The translations under genes and the position numbers were made by a program. Positions 5,716 through 11,656 of a DNA stretch of 11,656 bases are shown in pieces. The first letter of the stretch is position 1, and the number at the start of each line of letters is the position of its first letter. The stretch is from assembly GCA_938049075.1 (NCBI GenBank), contig CALICZ010000103.1, positions 1 through 11,656 of the forward strand, read 5' to 3'. The stretch comes from an uncultured Candidatus Saccharibacteria bacterium (GTDB lineage Bacteria; Patescibacteriota; Saccharimonadia; Saccharimonadales; Saccharimonadaceae). Under the pieces are notes generated by a model. That model ran no database searches and was not told the origin of the DNA. It was given only the letters and a program-made list of their open reading frames with translations.

Positions 5716-7497
5716 ATGCATATATCTGATTCTACTATCGTCAAACTTCTCGAGCGCAGTGGCGCTGCAACCAGCCAGCAGCTCCAACCACTGGTGAGTG
5801 AGGCTGCGTCATCTAATTTGCGGCTGCAAGATATTGTCCTGCAAAACAACCTCATCGACGAGCGTGCCCTCACTAAGCTCTATGCCACCTACGCCGACAT
5901 TCCCTACATCGAGCTCGACCCCCGCGATATCCCCTCCGACATCCTCATGCGCATCCCTGAGCGAATCGCGCGCCAGTATAACGCTGTCATCTTCAAGATC
6001 GACCCTAATGGGCTCATCCACCTTGCGATGGACGACCCAGACGATGTGCAAGCCGTCAACTTTATCGAGAAGGAAATTGGCACCAACACTCGTGTCTACA
6101 TTGCGCCGCGTAGTAACATCTTGGAGTGTCTTGAGGGATACCGCGGCGATGTGACGCAGGAGCTCAAGGAAGTGATCGACATCCAGCGCGAGGATGATGG
6201 CTCGAACCAAAAAGTGACCGAAGCAGAGGTAGCGGAAGACTCTCCAATCGCCCAGACGGTTAACTTGTTACTGGAATATGCCATCCGCAGCAACGCCAGC
6301 GATATCCACATCGAGCCCCGCGAGCAATTCGTACAAGTACGTTACCGGATTGATGGCGTCCTTAAAGAAGTAAACCGCCTACCCAAGAATGTGCTTGGTG
6401 CGCTCGTAAGCCGCATTAAGATCCTCTCCAACCTTAAGATAGACGAACGCCGCGTACCACAAGATGGTCGCTTTAAGATCAAAGTCGCAGGCAAGCAGTA
6501 TGCCCTGCGCGTCAGCACGTTACCCATCGCTGATGGTGAGAAGGTGGTGATGCGTATCCTCGACGAATCAAACCAAGCAGTGACACTCGAGCAGCTCGGC
6601 TACTGGGGTCATTCGCTGGCTGTTATCAATCAAGCACTGACCGAGCCCAATGGGATGATCCTCGTGACAGGTCCAACCGGAAGCGGCAAGTCTACCTCAC
6701 TTTTCTCCGTCCTTTCGATGCTTAATACACCAGAGGTCAATATCTCAACCATTGAGGATCCTGTGGAGTATAAGATCCCCGGCGTCAACCAAACCCAAAC
6801 CAATAGCAAAGCTGGTATGACATTCGCCAGTGGCTTGCGCGCTCTGCTGCGCCAAGACCCAAACATTATCATGGTAGGTGAGATCCGCGATGGCGAAACA
6901 GCCAACCTTGGCGTCCAAGCTGCCCTAACCGGCCACTTGGTATTTAGTACACTCCACACCAATAACGCCGCTACTTGTTTGCCGCGCCTACTCGATATGG
7001 GGATCGAGCCCTTCCTTATCGCCAGTACCGTTAAGGCCGTGGTAGGCCAGCGCCTGGTGCGCCGCCTCTGTATGAACTGCCGCCAAAGCTATGTACCCAA
7101 CCAAACAGAAGTCGCAGAAATCGTCCGCCTCTTCCACCTTGCGCCGGGCCAAAATTTCTATTACATCCACCAGCTTGAGGCCCAGGCTATCGTCCAAAAG
7201 GTCGGTGGTGAGACACCCTGGGGCACGACGGACACCACCATCGCTGCCCTCTGGCGGCCAAACCCAAATGGCTGCGATGAATGCAATCACACCGGCTTCA
7301 AGGGCCGGGTGGGTATCTACGAAGTCCTCGGCACTTCGCGCGAAATCCAAAAGATGATCATCGGCGGCAACACCAGCAACGAAATCCAAGACCAAGCCGT
7401 CGCCGAGGGGATGACCACTATGCTCACCGATGGATTAATAAAAGCAATCCGCGGCAACACCACTGTAGAAGAAGTGCTCCGCGTCACAAAGGAATAA
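5716..7497 (+). CDS. pilB: Type IV pilus assembly ATPase PilB
   Basis: Hexameric cytoplasmic ATPase that powers pilus extension. The 593-residue product has an N-terminal MshEN/GspE-N type domain (about 1-140), a linker, and the secretion ATPase core. Seen: Walker A GPTGSGKS (319-326), Asp box STIEDPVEY (344-352), Walker B region IIMVGEIRD (384-392) and His box HLVFSTLHTN (407-416). Two Cys pairs form the zinc site typical of assembly (not retraction) ATPases: CMNC (452-455) and CDEC (520-523), followed by GFKGRVGIYEVL. The 64 residues between the pairs are more than I expect for PilB. The start is taken at 5716, which gives a sensible N-terminus, but no Shine-Dalgarno site supports it. One base separates its stop from pilC. 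Confidence 0.97.
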   Translation: MHISDSTIVKLLERSGAATSQQLQPLVSEAASSNLRLQDIVLQNNLIDERALTKLYATYADIPYIELDPRDIPSDILMRIPERIARQYNAVIFKIDPNGLIHLAMDDPDDVQAVNFIEKEIGTNTRVYIAPRSNILECLEGYRGDVTQELKEVIDIQREDDGSNQKVTEAEVAEDSPIAQTVNLLLEYAIRSNASDIHIEPREQFVQVRYRIDGVLKEVNRLPKNVLGALVSRIKILSNLKIDERRVPQDGRFKIKVAGKQYALRVSTLPIADGEKVVMRILDESNQAVTLEQLGYWGHSLAVINQALTEPNGMILVTGPTGSGKSTSLFSVLSMLNTPEVNISTIEDPVEYKIPGVNQTQTNSKAGMTFASGLRALLRQDPNIIMVGEIRDGETANLGVQAALTGHLVFSTLHTNNAATCLPRLLDMGIEPFLIASTVKAVVGQRLVRRLCMNCRQSYVPNQTEVAEIVRLFHLAPGQNFYYIHQLEAQAIVQKVGGETPWGTTDTTIAALWRPNPNGCDECNHTGFKGRVGIYEVLGTSREIQKMIIGGNTSNEIQDQAVAEGMTTMLTDGLIKAIRGNTTVEEVLRVTKE

Positions 7498-7498
7498 C

Positions 7499-8716
7499 AT
7501 GCCACAATTTCGCTACATCGCCATCACGAACAAAAACGACTCCATCAATGGAACGATCGACGCTCCCGATCGTGCTAGTGCCCTAGCCAGCCTGAGCCGT
7601 CAAGGCCTGCGACCAATTAGCGCTGAAGAGGTTAAGCCAAAGCGCGCCAGCTTTGCTCTCTTTGGTGGCAACAAGGTCAAGAGTGAAGACTTGGTGATGT
7701 TTACCCGTCAGCTCAGCGCCATGGTGTCGGCTGGTGTACCGTTGCTGCGCGCCATGGGTTCACTGCACGACCACACCAGTAGTAAAGCCCTCCAAATGGT
7801 GACAGGCGACTTGCTGCGCGATGTCGAGGGCGGTATGGCACTCGCCGACGCACTCGAAAAGCACCCAGAGACCTTTAATACCGTTTTTATTAACATGGTG
7901 CGCGCGGGTGAGGCGGCTGGTATTCTCGATGATATCCTCAAGCGCCTCGCCATGCAACAAGAAAAAAACGCCAGTATGCGCAAAAAAATCAAAAGCGCCA
8001 TGACATATCCTACCGTACTCATTGTTATCACCATTGCCGCCTTTTTTGGCTTGATGGTCTTTGTTATTCCGCAAATTGGCAGCATTGTGCGTGGCCTCGG
8101 CGGGCCGGACGCCAAGCTACCCGCCATTACCGAGTTTATGCTTGGACTGAGCGCGTTTATCATCCAGTATGGGATCTTCATCATTGCTGCGCTTGGTGCG
8201 GGGATATACTTCTTCCGCCGCTATATCAAGACACCAGCAGGCAAACTCTGGCTCCACACCATCATTCTCAAGATACCAAAAATCAACGATATCATCACCA
8301 AAATCGCCGTTGCTCGCTTTGCTCGCACGTTCTCGGCGTTGATGGGGTCGGGGGTAGCAGTACTCGAATCCCTCCGCGTGACTGCCCGAGCAGTGGGTAA
8401 CAAAGTCTACGAAAATGCCCTCAATGATGCTGCCGAGCAAGTCAAAAATGGGCGCAACCTCTCGAGTATCATCGAAAAAAATCCACTCTTCCCACCCATC
8501 GTGGCGCAAATGCTTTCCGTTGGCGAAGAGACTGGCCAGACCGATACCGTGCTTGTAAAGGTAGCAGATTATTATGAGGAGGAAGTGGACGTCGCGATCG
8601 ATGGCATCAGCTCCATCATCGAGCCCGTCATGATCGTCATCATGGGCGGCATGGTCGGGCTCATTGCCGCCTCGGTGATGTTGCCAATCTCGAATATGGC
8701 AAATCAGATTAAGTAA
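7499..8716 (+). CDS. pilC: Type IV pilus inner-membrane platform protein PilC
   Basis: Polytopic membrane protein that couples PilB to pilin polymerisation. At 405 residues it has the normal PilC/GspF length and two T2SSF repeats (about 68-190 and 270-392). Each opens with the family pattern: FTRQLSAMVSAGVPLLRAM (68-86) and FARTFSALMGSGVAVLESL (274-292); MVRAGEAAG (133-141) and MLSVGEETG (338-346) recur at the matching place. Membrane segments: about 170-192, 218-240 and 374-398. The start follows AAGGAA with good spacing, and only one base separates it from the pilB stop, so the two form one operon. No terminator is seen after it. Confidence 0.97.
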   Translation: MPQFRYIAITNKNDSINGTIDAPDRASALASLSRQGLRPISAEEVKPKRASFALFGGNKVKSEDLVMFTRQLSAMVSAGVPLLRAMGSLHDHTSSKALQMVTGDLLRDVEGGMALADALEKHPETFNTVFINMVRAGEAAGILDDILKRLAMQQEKNASMRKKIKSAMTYPTVLIVITIAAFFGLMVFVIPQIGSIVRGLGGPDAKLPAITEFMLGLSAFIIQYGIFIIAALGAGIYFFRRYIKTPAGKLWLHTIILKIPKINDIITKIAVARFARTFSALMGSGVAVLESLRVTARAVGNKVYENALNDAAEQVKNGRNLSSIIEKNPLFPPIVAQMLSVGEETGQTDTVLVKVADYYEEEVDVAIDGISSIIEPVMIVIMGGMVGLIAASVMLPISNMANQIK

Positions 8717-8862
8717 GACTGGATTCCCTATTCTCTGTCGGCGTTTCAGCTACATATTAGTTCTTTATCCGATAGCGTGATCTGCCACTGGCCAGCGACC
8801 TGTCTTTTCTGCCATTATCACATCACGGACAACAGTTTATCGATCCATGACAATCCTCCTCA

Positions 8863-8876
8863 AAACGCTAGCGTTT
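8863..8876. promoter_or_regulatory. 14-bp perfect palindrome, possible operator of pilM
   Basis: AAACGCTAGCGTTT is perfectly self-complementary, with no spacer. Its right half covers the place where the -35 of the pilM promoter should be (8870-8875, with 17 bases to the -10). That position suits a repressor operator or an activator site replacing the missing -35. No regulator gene is visible nearby, so this is inference from position and symmetry. Confidence 0.4.
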
Positions 8877-8889
8877 ATCATATCGCTTA

Positions 8890-8898
8890 TGCTATAAT
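8890..8898 (+). promoter_or_regulatory. Extended -10 promoter of pilMNO
   Basis: TGC-TATAAT (8890-8898) is an extended -10 box with a perfect core. The transcript should start near 8905, leaving a leader of about 12 bases before the ATG at 8917, with at most a weak GGAAA as ribosome binding site. It makes pilM-N-O a second transcription unit separate from pilBC. Confidence 0.6.
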
Positions 8899-8916
8899 GA
8901 CGGAAACGAACGTATC

Positions 8917-9975
8917 ATGGCAAAGTTATTTTATCGCGACAAACCAATCATCGGTCTCGACATTAGTCAGACAGGCATCAAAATCATGTCGATCGACTCT
9001 AAGCGCTGGCTCGTACTGGGCTATGGTTCGCTCGACCTTGACCCCAAGGAAGTCCAAACGTCCCTCGACAACCCTGATGACTCCTACCTAGCCGAGCGCC
9101 TCAGCTCGCTCATCAACGAACATCTCATTGGCAACCTTGGTAGCGATCACGTAGTGATTGGTGTGCCAACCAGCCGCACCTACTCGCGCACTTTCATGAT
9201 CCCAGCTAAAGAAGCAGCTCACCTCGATGGCGCTATCCAGGTGGAGGTCGATCAGTACATCCCCTTGCCGCTCGATTCACTTTACGTTGATTATGAAGTG
9301 ATCGAGCACACCAAAGAGCAGCTCAACGTTGTGATGTCAGCCGTGCCTAAGCAGCTGGTCGACGCCTGTTTGCAAGCAGCCGAAGCGGTGGGACTCGTGC
9401 CAGTAGTTGTTGAACCTAATATTAACGCTATTGCGCGCGTGCTCGACAGCGCTGATGCTGGTAACCTTCTCACGCTCGTCGTCGATATTGGCCCAGCGAG
9501 TACCGATATCGCTGTGCTGGATAAAAGTGCCGTCCGCCTGACTGGTGGGGTAGCAATTGGCGGAAATACCTTCACTATCGACATCTCGAAGCATCTCAAC
9601 ATCACACTTGAGAATGCCCACCAACTCAAGGTGCTCAATGGCCTCTCGCCTGGGCCACGCCAAGCTGGCATCACTGAGGCACTCAAACCAAGCCTCAAGC
9701 GCATTAGCACCGAAATTCGCAAAGTGATCCGCTATTATAACGACCGGATTGGTGATGAGCGCAAGATCGAGCAAATCGTCATCGTCGGTGGTGGTAGCAA
9801 TGTACCAGGCATGGGTGACTTCTTCACCAACGACCTCGTCATGCCAGTGCGCGTCGTTAATCCATGGCAAAAGCTCGACTTTGGCAAGCTCCAGCAGCCA
9901 CAAAAGCAATTTCGGCCACGGTATATCAGTGTTGCAGGCCTGGCTAGCCTTAGTAGTGGGGAGATTTGGAAATGA
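8917..9975 (+). CDS. pilM: Type IV pilus alignment protein PilM (actin-like ATPase)
   Basis: Cytoplasmic actin-fold protein that binds the N-terminal tail of PilN and links the alignment complex to the motor. The product has 352 residues, normal for PilM. The actin-like nucleotide motifs are visible: phosphate-1 IGLDISQTGIKIM (12-24), phosphate-2 VVDIGPASTDIAV (188-200) and the adenosine motif VIVGGGSNVPGM (288-299). The SHS2-type inserted domain, with VEVDQYIPLP (109-118), is typical. Its stop overlaps the pilN start as ATGA. It opens the second pil transcription unit. Confidence 0.96.
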   Translation: MAKLFYRDKPIIGLDISQTGIKIMSIDSKRWLVLGYGSLDLDPKEVQTSLDNPDDSYLAERLSSLINEHLIGNLGSDHVVIGVPTSRTYSRTFMIPAKEAAHLDGAIQVEVDQYIPLPLDSLYVDYEVIEHTKEQLNVVMSAVPKQLVDACLQAAEAVGLVPVVVEPNINAIARVLDSADAGNLLTLVVDIGPASTDIAVLDKSAVRLTGGVAIGGNTFTIDISKHLNITLENAHQLKVLNGLSPGPRQAGITEALKPSLKRISTEIRKVIRYYNDRIGDERKIEQIVIVGGGSNVPGMGDFFTNDLVMPVRVVNPWQKLDFGKLQQPQKQFRPRYISVAGLASLSSGEIWK

Positions 9976-10532
9976 TTAATCTATTGCCACCAGCGTATAA
10001 AAAGCAGCTCGCTGCGAGCCGCACCAACACCTTGCTACGCCGCTATGTTGTACTCCTGTTTGTCTTAGTCTTTATCGTTTTGACTGAAATCGGCGGCGTG
10101 TACTTTTTCATCGCAACCGAGCGGGGCCGCAATCAAGCTGCCGTAGAGCGTAACCACAACAAAACTGCCGAATACGCCACCGTCAAGCGTGAAGCTACTG
10201 AGTTCAAAGCTAACCTTACCACTGCCAAAGCCATCCTCGACCAACAGGTCTCGTACACCCGCCTCATCAAGCTTATTGCCGACCGCCTTCCACCCAACGT
10301 TATTATCGAACAGCTTAATATTGACCCAACCACCTTTGGCACCCCCACCACACTAAGCATCCGCGCCAAAGGCTACAACGATGCCATTGCTCTGCGCAAC
10401 CGCCTCAATGACTCCGCCATCTTCTCCAGCGTCAGCTTCCAATCCATCACGCTGCAAGACAAAGACGCCGGTAGTTATCCCTACACCTCAACCTACAGTG
10501 TCACATTCAAGAAAGGAATCGGCCAACAATGA
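9972..10532 (+). CDS. pilN: Type IV pilus alignment protein PilN
   Basis: Single-pass inner-membrane protein pairing with PilO. The ATG at 9972 is preferred over an in-frame TTG at 9966: GGGGAG (9958-9963) sits 8 bases before the ATG but only 2 before the TTG, and translation from the ATG puts the conserved PilM-binding motif INLLP at residues 2-6. The 186-residue product has a short cytoplasmic tail, a membrane segment (about 25-49), a coiled-coil region (about 50-105) and a C-terminal ferredoxin-like domain (from about 108, LPPNVIIEQLNI). It overlaps pilM and pilO by four bases on each side (ATGA). Confidence 0.94.
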   Translation: MINLLPPAYKKQLAASRTNTLLRRYVVLLFVLVFIVLTEIGGVYFFIATERGRNQAAVERNHNKTAEYATVKREATEFKANLTTAKAILDQQVSYTRLIKLIADRLPPNVIIEQLNIDPTTFGTPTTLSIRAKGYNDAIALRNRLNDSAIFSSVSFQSITLQDKDAGSYPYTSTYSVTFKKGIGQQ

Positions 10533-11125
10533 GCAAAAAATTCACGCTAACGGCGACAAACCTCCGGATTATCCTTGCCGTGTCGCTAGTAGTTATTACT
10601 GCAATTGGAGCTGGTGGTTTTGCCCTTGCCTATAACTGGCTTGATGGCTTTGCGGCCGATGCCAGCACTGTCGCCTCGCAAGCTGCCGCCAGTGAGTCTG
10701 AGCTGCAAGAGCTCTCCCAGACCGAAAAGATGCTCAAAACGCAGCATCATGCCGTCGAGCGCGCCTCCAAGATCGCTGCCGAAAGTAAAAGCTACCAATA
10801 TCAGGATCAGATCATCAACGACCTTAACGACTTTGCCCGCAAAGCTGGCATTACTATTGCAGACATCACCTTTGCCGATAACAATGCTAAGGGCAGTTCG
10901 TCAAGTAGCTCATCGAGTAGCAGCAAGACGGGCACATCCCTGCCTGCTATTGCCGGACTCAAAGCGACTACTGCATCTGTCACCGTCAAGAACCCCGTCG
11001 AGTATCGCAAGCTTCTTACCTTCATGTATCTTGTCGAGCAAAGCCTGACAAAGATGCCAATGTTGACCTCTCGCGCAGCACCGCTCAGGGCCAGCCACCC
11101 GATAGTATTACTAGTAACACATTAA
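10529..11125 (+). CDS. pilO: Type IV pilus protein PilO, frameshifted near its 3' end
   Basis: Partner of PilN in the alignment complex. As read, the product has 198 residues: a membrane segment (about 13-35), a coiled coil (about 45-90) and a ferredoxin-like domain beginning NDLNDFARKAGITIADITF. A run of ten Ser (123-132), written with mixed codons, interrupts that domain. The frame is normal up to LLTFMYLVEQSLTKMP (162-177); after that the sequence (MLTSRAAPLRASHP) is unlike PilO and stops at 11123-11125. The genuine end lies in the -1 frame from about 11059 and runs to a TGA at 11149-11151, giving about 207 residues once repaired. Whether this is a real mutation or an assembly error cannot be told here. 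Its ATG overlaps the pilN stop. Confidence 0.88.
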   Translation: MSKKFTLTATNLRIILAVSLVVITAIGAGGFALAYNWLDGFAADASTVASQAAASESELQELSQTEKMLKTQHHAVERASKIAAESKSYQYQDQIINDLNDFARKAGITIADITFADNNAKGSSSSSSSSSSKTGTSLPAIAGLKATTASVTVKNPVEYRKLLTFMYLVEQSLTKMPMLTSRAAPLRASHPIVLLVTH

Positions 11126-11151
11126 CCATCGAGGTATATCTCCGATCATGA
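11059..11151 (+). pseudogene. pilO: Displaced C-terminal end of pilO (-1 frame)
   Basis: Reading from AAT at 11059 gives NVDLSRSTAQG and, further on, LTIEVYLRS before a TGA (11149-11151). This is a natural PilO ending: a polar loop and a final beta strand of alternating hydrophobic residues. Its stop overlaps the ATG of the next gene as ATGA, the same junction used between pilM, pilN and pilO. Adding one A to the AA at 11059-11060 (CCA-AAT-GTT) restores one open frame. Confidence 0.8.
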
Positions 11152-11432
11152 ACAGCGATCTCTCACTCGCCGCGCTTGGGCGCGCCAGTAGCAAATTTCT
11201 CCACCGCTACCACATTATTCTCTTTGTGGTTATTGCCTTCGGTGGCTTAGCCGTTATTACCTTCTTGCTTAATGCCACGATCTCTAAGGCGTCAGAGGCT
11301 GCTCCACCCCAGCCCACTAATGGTATCGACCAAGCGACCATCAAAAAAATCGAGCAACTCAAAACCGCCAGTGAATCCGACCAAAGCGCCAGTCAACTGC
11401 CGATTAGCTCGCGTAACCCATTTGTTGAGTAA
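11148..11432 (+). CDS. Small single-pass membrane protein of the pil operon, function unknown
   Basis: The 94-residue product has a basic N-terminal stretch (to about residue 22), one membrane segment (about 23-42, IILFVVIAFGG and on), a Pro/Ser/Gln-rich linker with a short helical part (IDQATIKKIEQLKT, 60-73) and the tail SSRNPFVE. The order directly after pilO and the final RNPF recall the lipoprotein or linker PilP, which carries a similar RDPF motif, but there is no lipobox and it is far shorter, so I do not name it. Four-base overlap with the repaired pilO frame couples it to the pil operon. A role in the pilus machinery is inferred from position only. Confidence 0.75.
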   Translation: MNSDLSLAALGRASSKFLHRYHIILFVVIAFGGLAVITFLLNATISKASEAAPPQPTNGIDQATIKKIEQLKTASESDQSASQLPISSRNPFVE

Positions 11433-11470
11433 CATTTTGCGCAGCCGTAGTGGAGCTTTTTGCGGCGCAA

Positions 11471-11479
11471 TGCTATACT
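11471..11479 (+). promoter_or_regulatory. Extended -10 promoter of the PRC-barrel gene, predicted leaderless
   Basis: TGC-TATACT (11471-11479) ends 6 bases before the ATG at 11486, which places the transcription start on the A of the start codon. No Shine-Dalgarno site is present. An inverted repeat TTGCGC (11437-11442) with GCGCAA (11465-11470), loop 22 bases, lies immediately upstream, and a T5 run (11457-11461) inside it may weakly terminate pil transcripts. Confidence 0.55.
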
Positions 11480-11485
11480 ACACAT

Positions 11486-11656
11486 ATGATACTGCTCGGA
11501 TCTGCACTCGCCAACTATCCCGTGATGAGCTTACAAATGGGCGGCAAAGTTGGCAGCCTAGCCCAGCCGCTTGTCGATCCAGCAACCTTAACCATTGTTG
11601 CCTACACCGTGGATGGCTCATTCGCTAACGACACAACCATGCTGCTCCGCCTCGCT
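11486..11656 (+). CDS. PRC-barrel domain protein, N-terminal part (runs off the right edge)
   Basis: The ATG at 11486 opens 57 codons to the window end. The visible part reads as the first strands of a PRC-barrel: YPVMSLQMGGKVGSLAQPLV (11-30), then DPATLTIVAYTVDG (31-44), matching the usual pattern of a short strand, G-x-x-x-G turn, V-D-P and a hydrophobic strand. PRC-barrels occur in the ribosome maturation factor RimM and in many stand-alone proteins of unclear role; here the start at the first strand argues for a stand-alone form. Its own leaderless promoter separates it from the pil operon. Family call is from pattern only. Confidence 0.7.
   Translation, partial: MILLGSALANYPVMSLQMGGKVGSLAQPLVDPATLTIVAYTVDGSFANDTTMLLRLA

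Noticed and set aside
5617..5787. 57-residue N-terminal extension of TsaE
   Set aside because: Composition is unlike TsaE, it overlaps the tsaE and pilB promoters, and the ATG at 5616 gives the usual 152-residue protein.
9966..9971. TTG start for pilN two codons upstream
   Set aside because: GGGGAG would be only 2 bases away; the ATG at 9972 is properly spaced, overlaps the pilM stop as ATGA and starts at the conserved INLLP motif.
11051..11062. Programmed -1 ribosomal frameshifting in pilO
   Set aside because: There is no slippery heptamer and no strong downstream structure; a lost base explains the data more simply.
11443..11461. AGCC/GG(A)GCT hairpin with T5 as terminator of the pil operon
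   Set aside because: The stem is about four pairs with a bulge, too weak to call; kept only as a remark with the PRC-barrel promoter.
1..11656. CRISPR arrays, insertion sequences, prophage or recoded UGA
   Set aside because: No spaced direct repeats, transposase or integrase signatures were found, and TGA ends tsaE, pilM and pilN at sensible places.

Overview
The window looks like a chromosomal segment of a Candidatus Saccharibacteria (TM7) or closely related Patescibacteria (CPR) genome. This rests on gene content: a Gram-positive-type type IV pilus (T4P) locus, a sortase, RNase Y, unusually small TsaE/TsaB proteins and a PRC-barrel protein, all with mid-range GC and tight packing. The taxon is inferred from protein style and is not proven. 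TGA is used as a normal stop (ends of tsaE, pilM and pilN), so the UGA-to-glycine recoding of Gracilibacteria/SR1 is not in use. There is no sign of mobile elements, CRISPR arrays, tRNA or rRNA.

Layout. At the left edge (1-225, minus) is the N-terminal part of an unrecognised exported protein with a clear signal peptide. Divergent from it is enolase (eno, 465-1745, plus), ended by a strong intrinsic terminator. A sortase with its own sigma-70-type promoter follows (2020-2658, plus). Then comes a convergent gap of about 430 bases holding several hairpins and the terminator of rny. On the minus strand lie rny (RNase Y, 3090-4577), tsaB (4772-5161) and tsaE (5158-5616). Divergent from tsaE are the T4P genes: pilB-pilC (5716-8716), then, after a 200-base gap with its own promoter and a 14-bp perfect palindrome, pilM-pilN-pilO and a 94-residue membrane protein (8917-11432). 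A PRC-barrel gene begins at 11486 and runs off the right edge.

How the genes work together. PilB is the assembly ATPase and PilC the inner-membrane platform. PilM, PilN and PilO form the cytoplasmic and membrane alignment complex linking the motor to the pilus. No pilin, prepilin peptidase or retraction ATPase PilT lies in this window. TsaE and TsaB belong to the tRNA t6A37 modification pathway, with TsaD encoded elsewhere.

Points most worth a second look: (1) pilO is broken by a -1 shift near 11059; the lost C-terminal end continues in another frame to a stop that overlaps the next start as ATGA. (2) Several genes (eno, tsaE, the PRC-barrel gene) have an extended -10 box (TGN-TATACT) only 6-9 bases before the ATG, which predicts leaderless transcripts. 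(3) The palindrome AAACGCTAGCGTTT sits where the -35 of the pilM promoter should be. (4) TsaB is about half the usual length.
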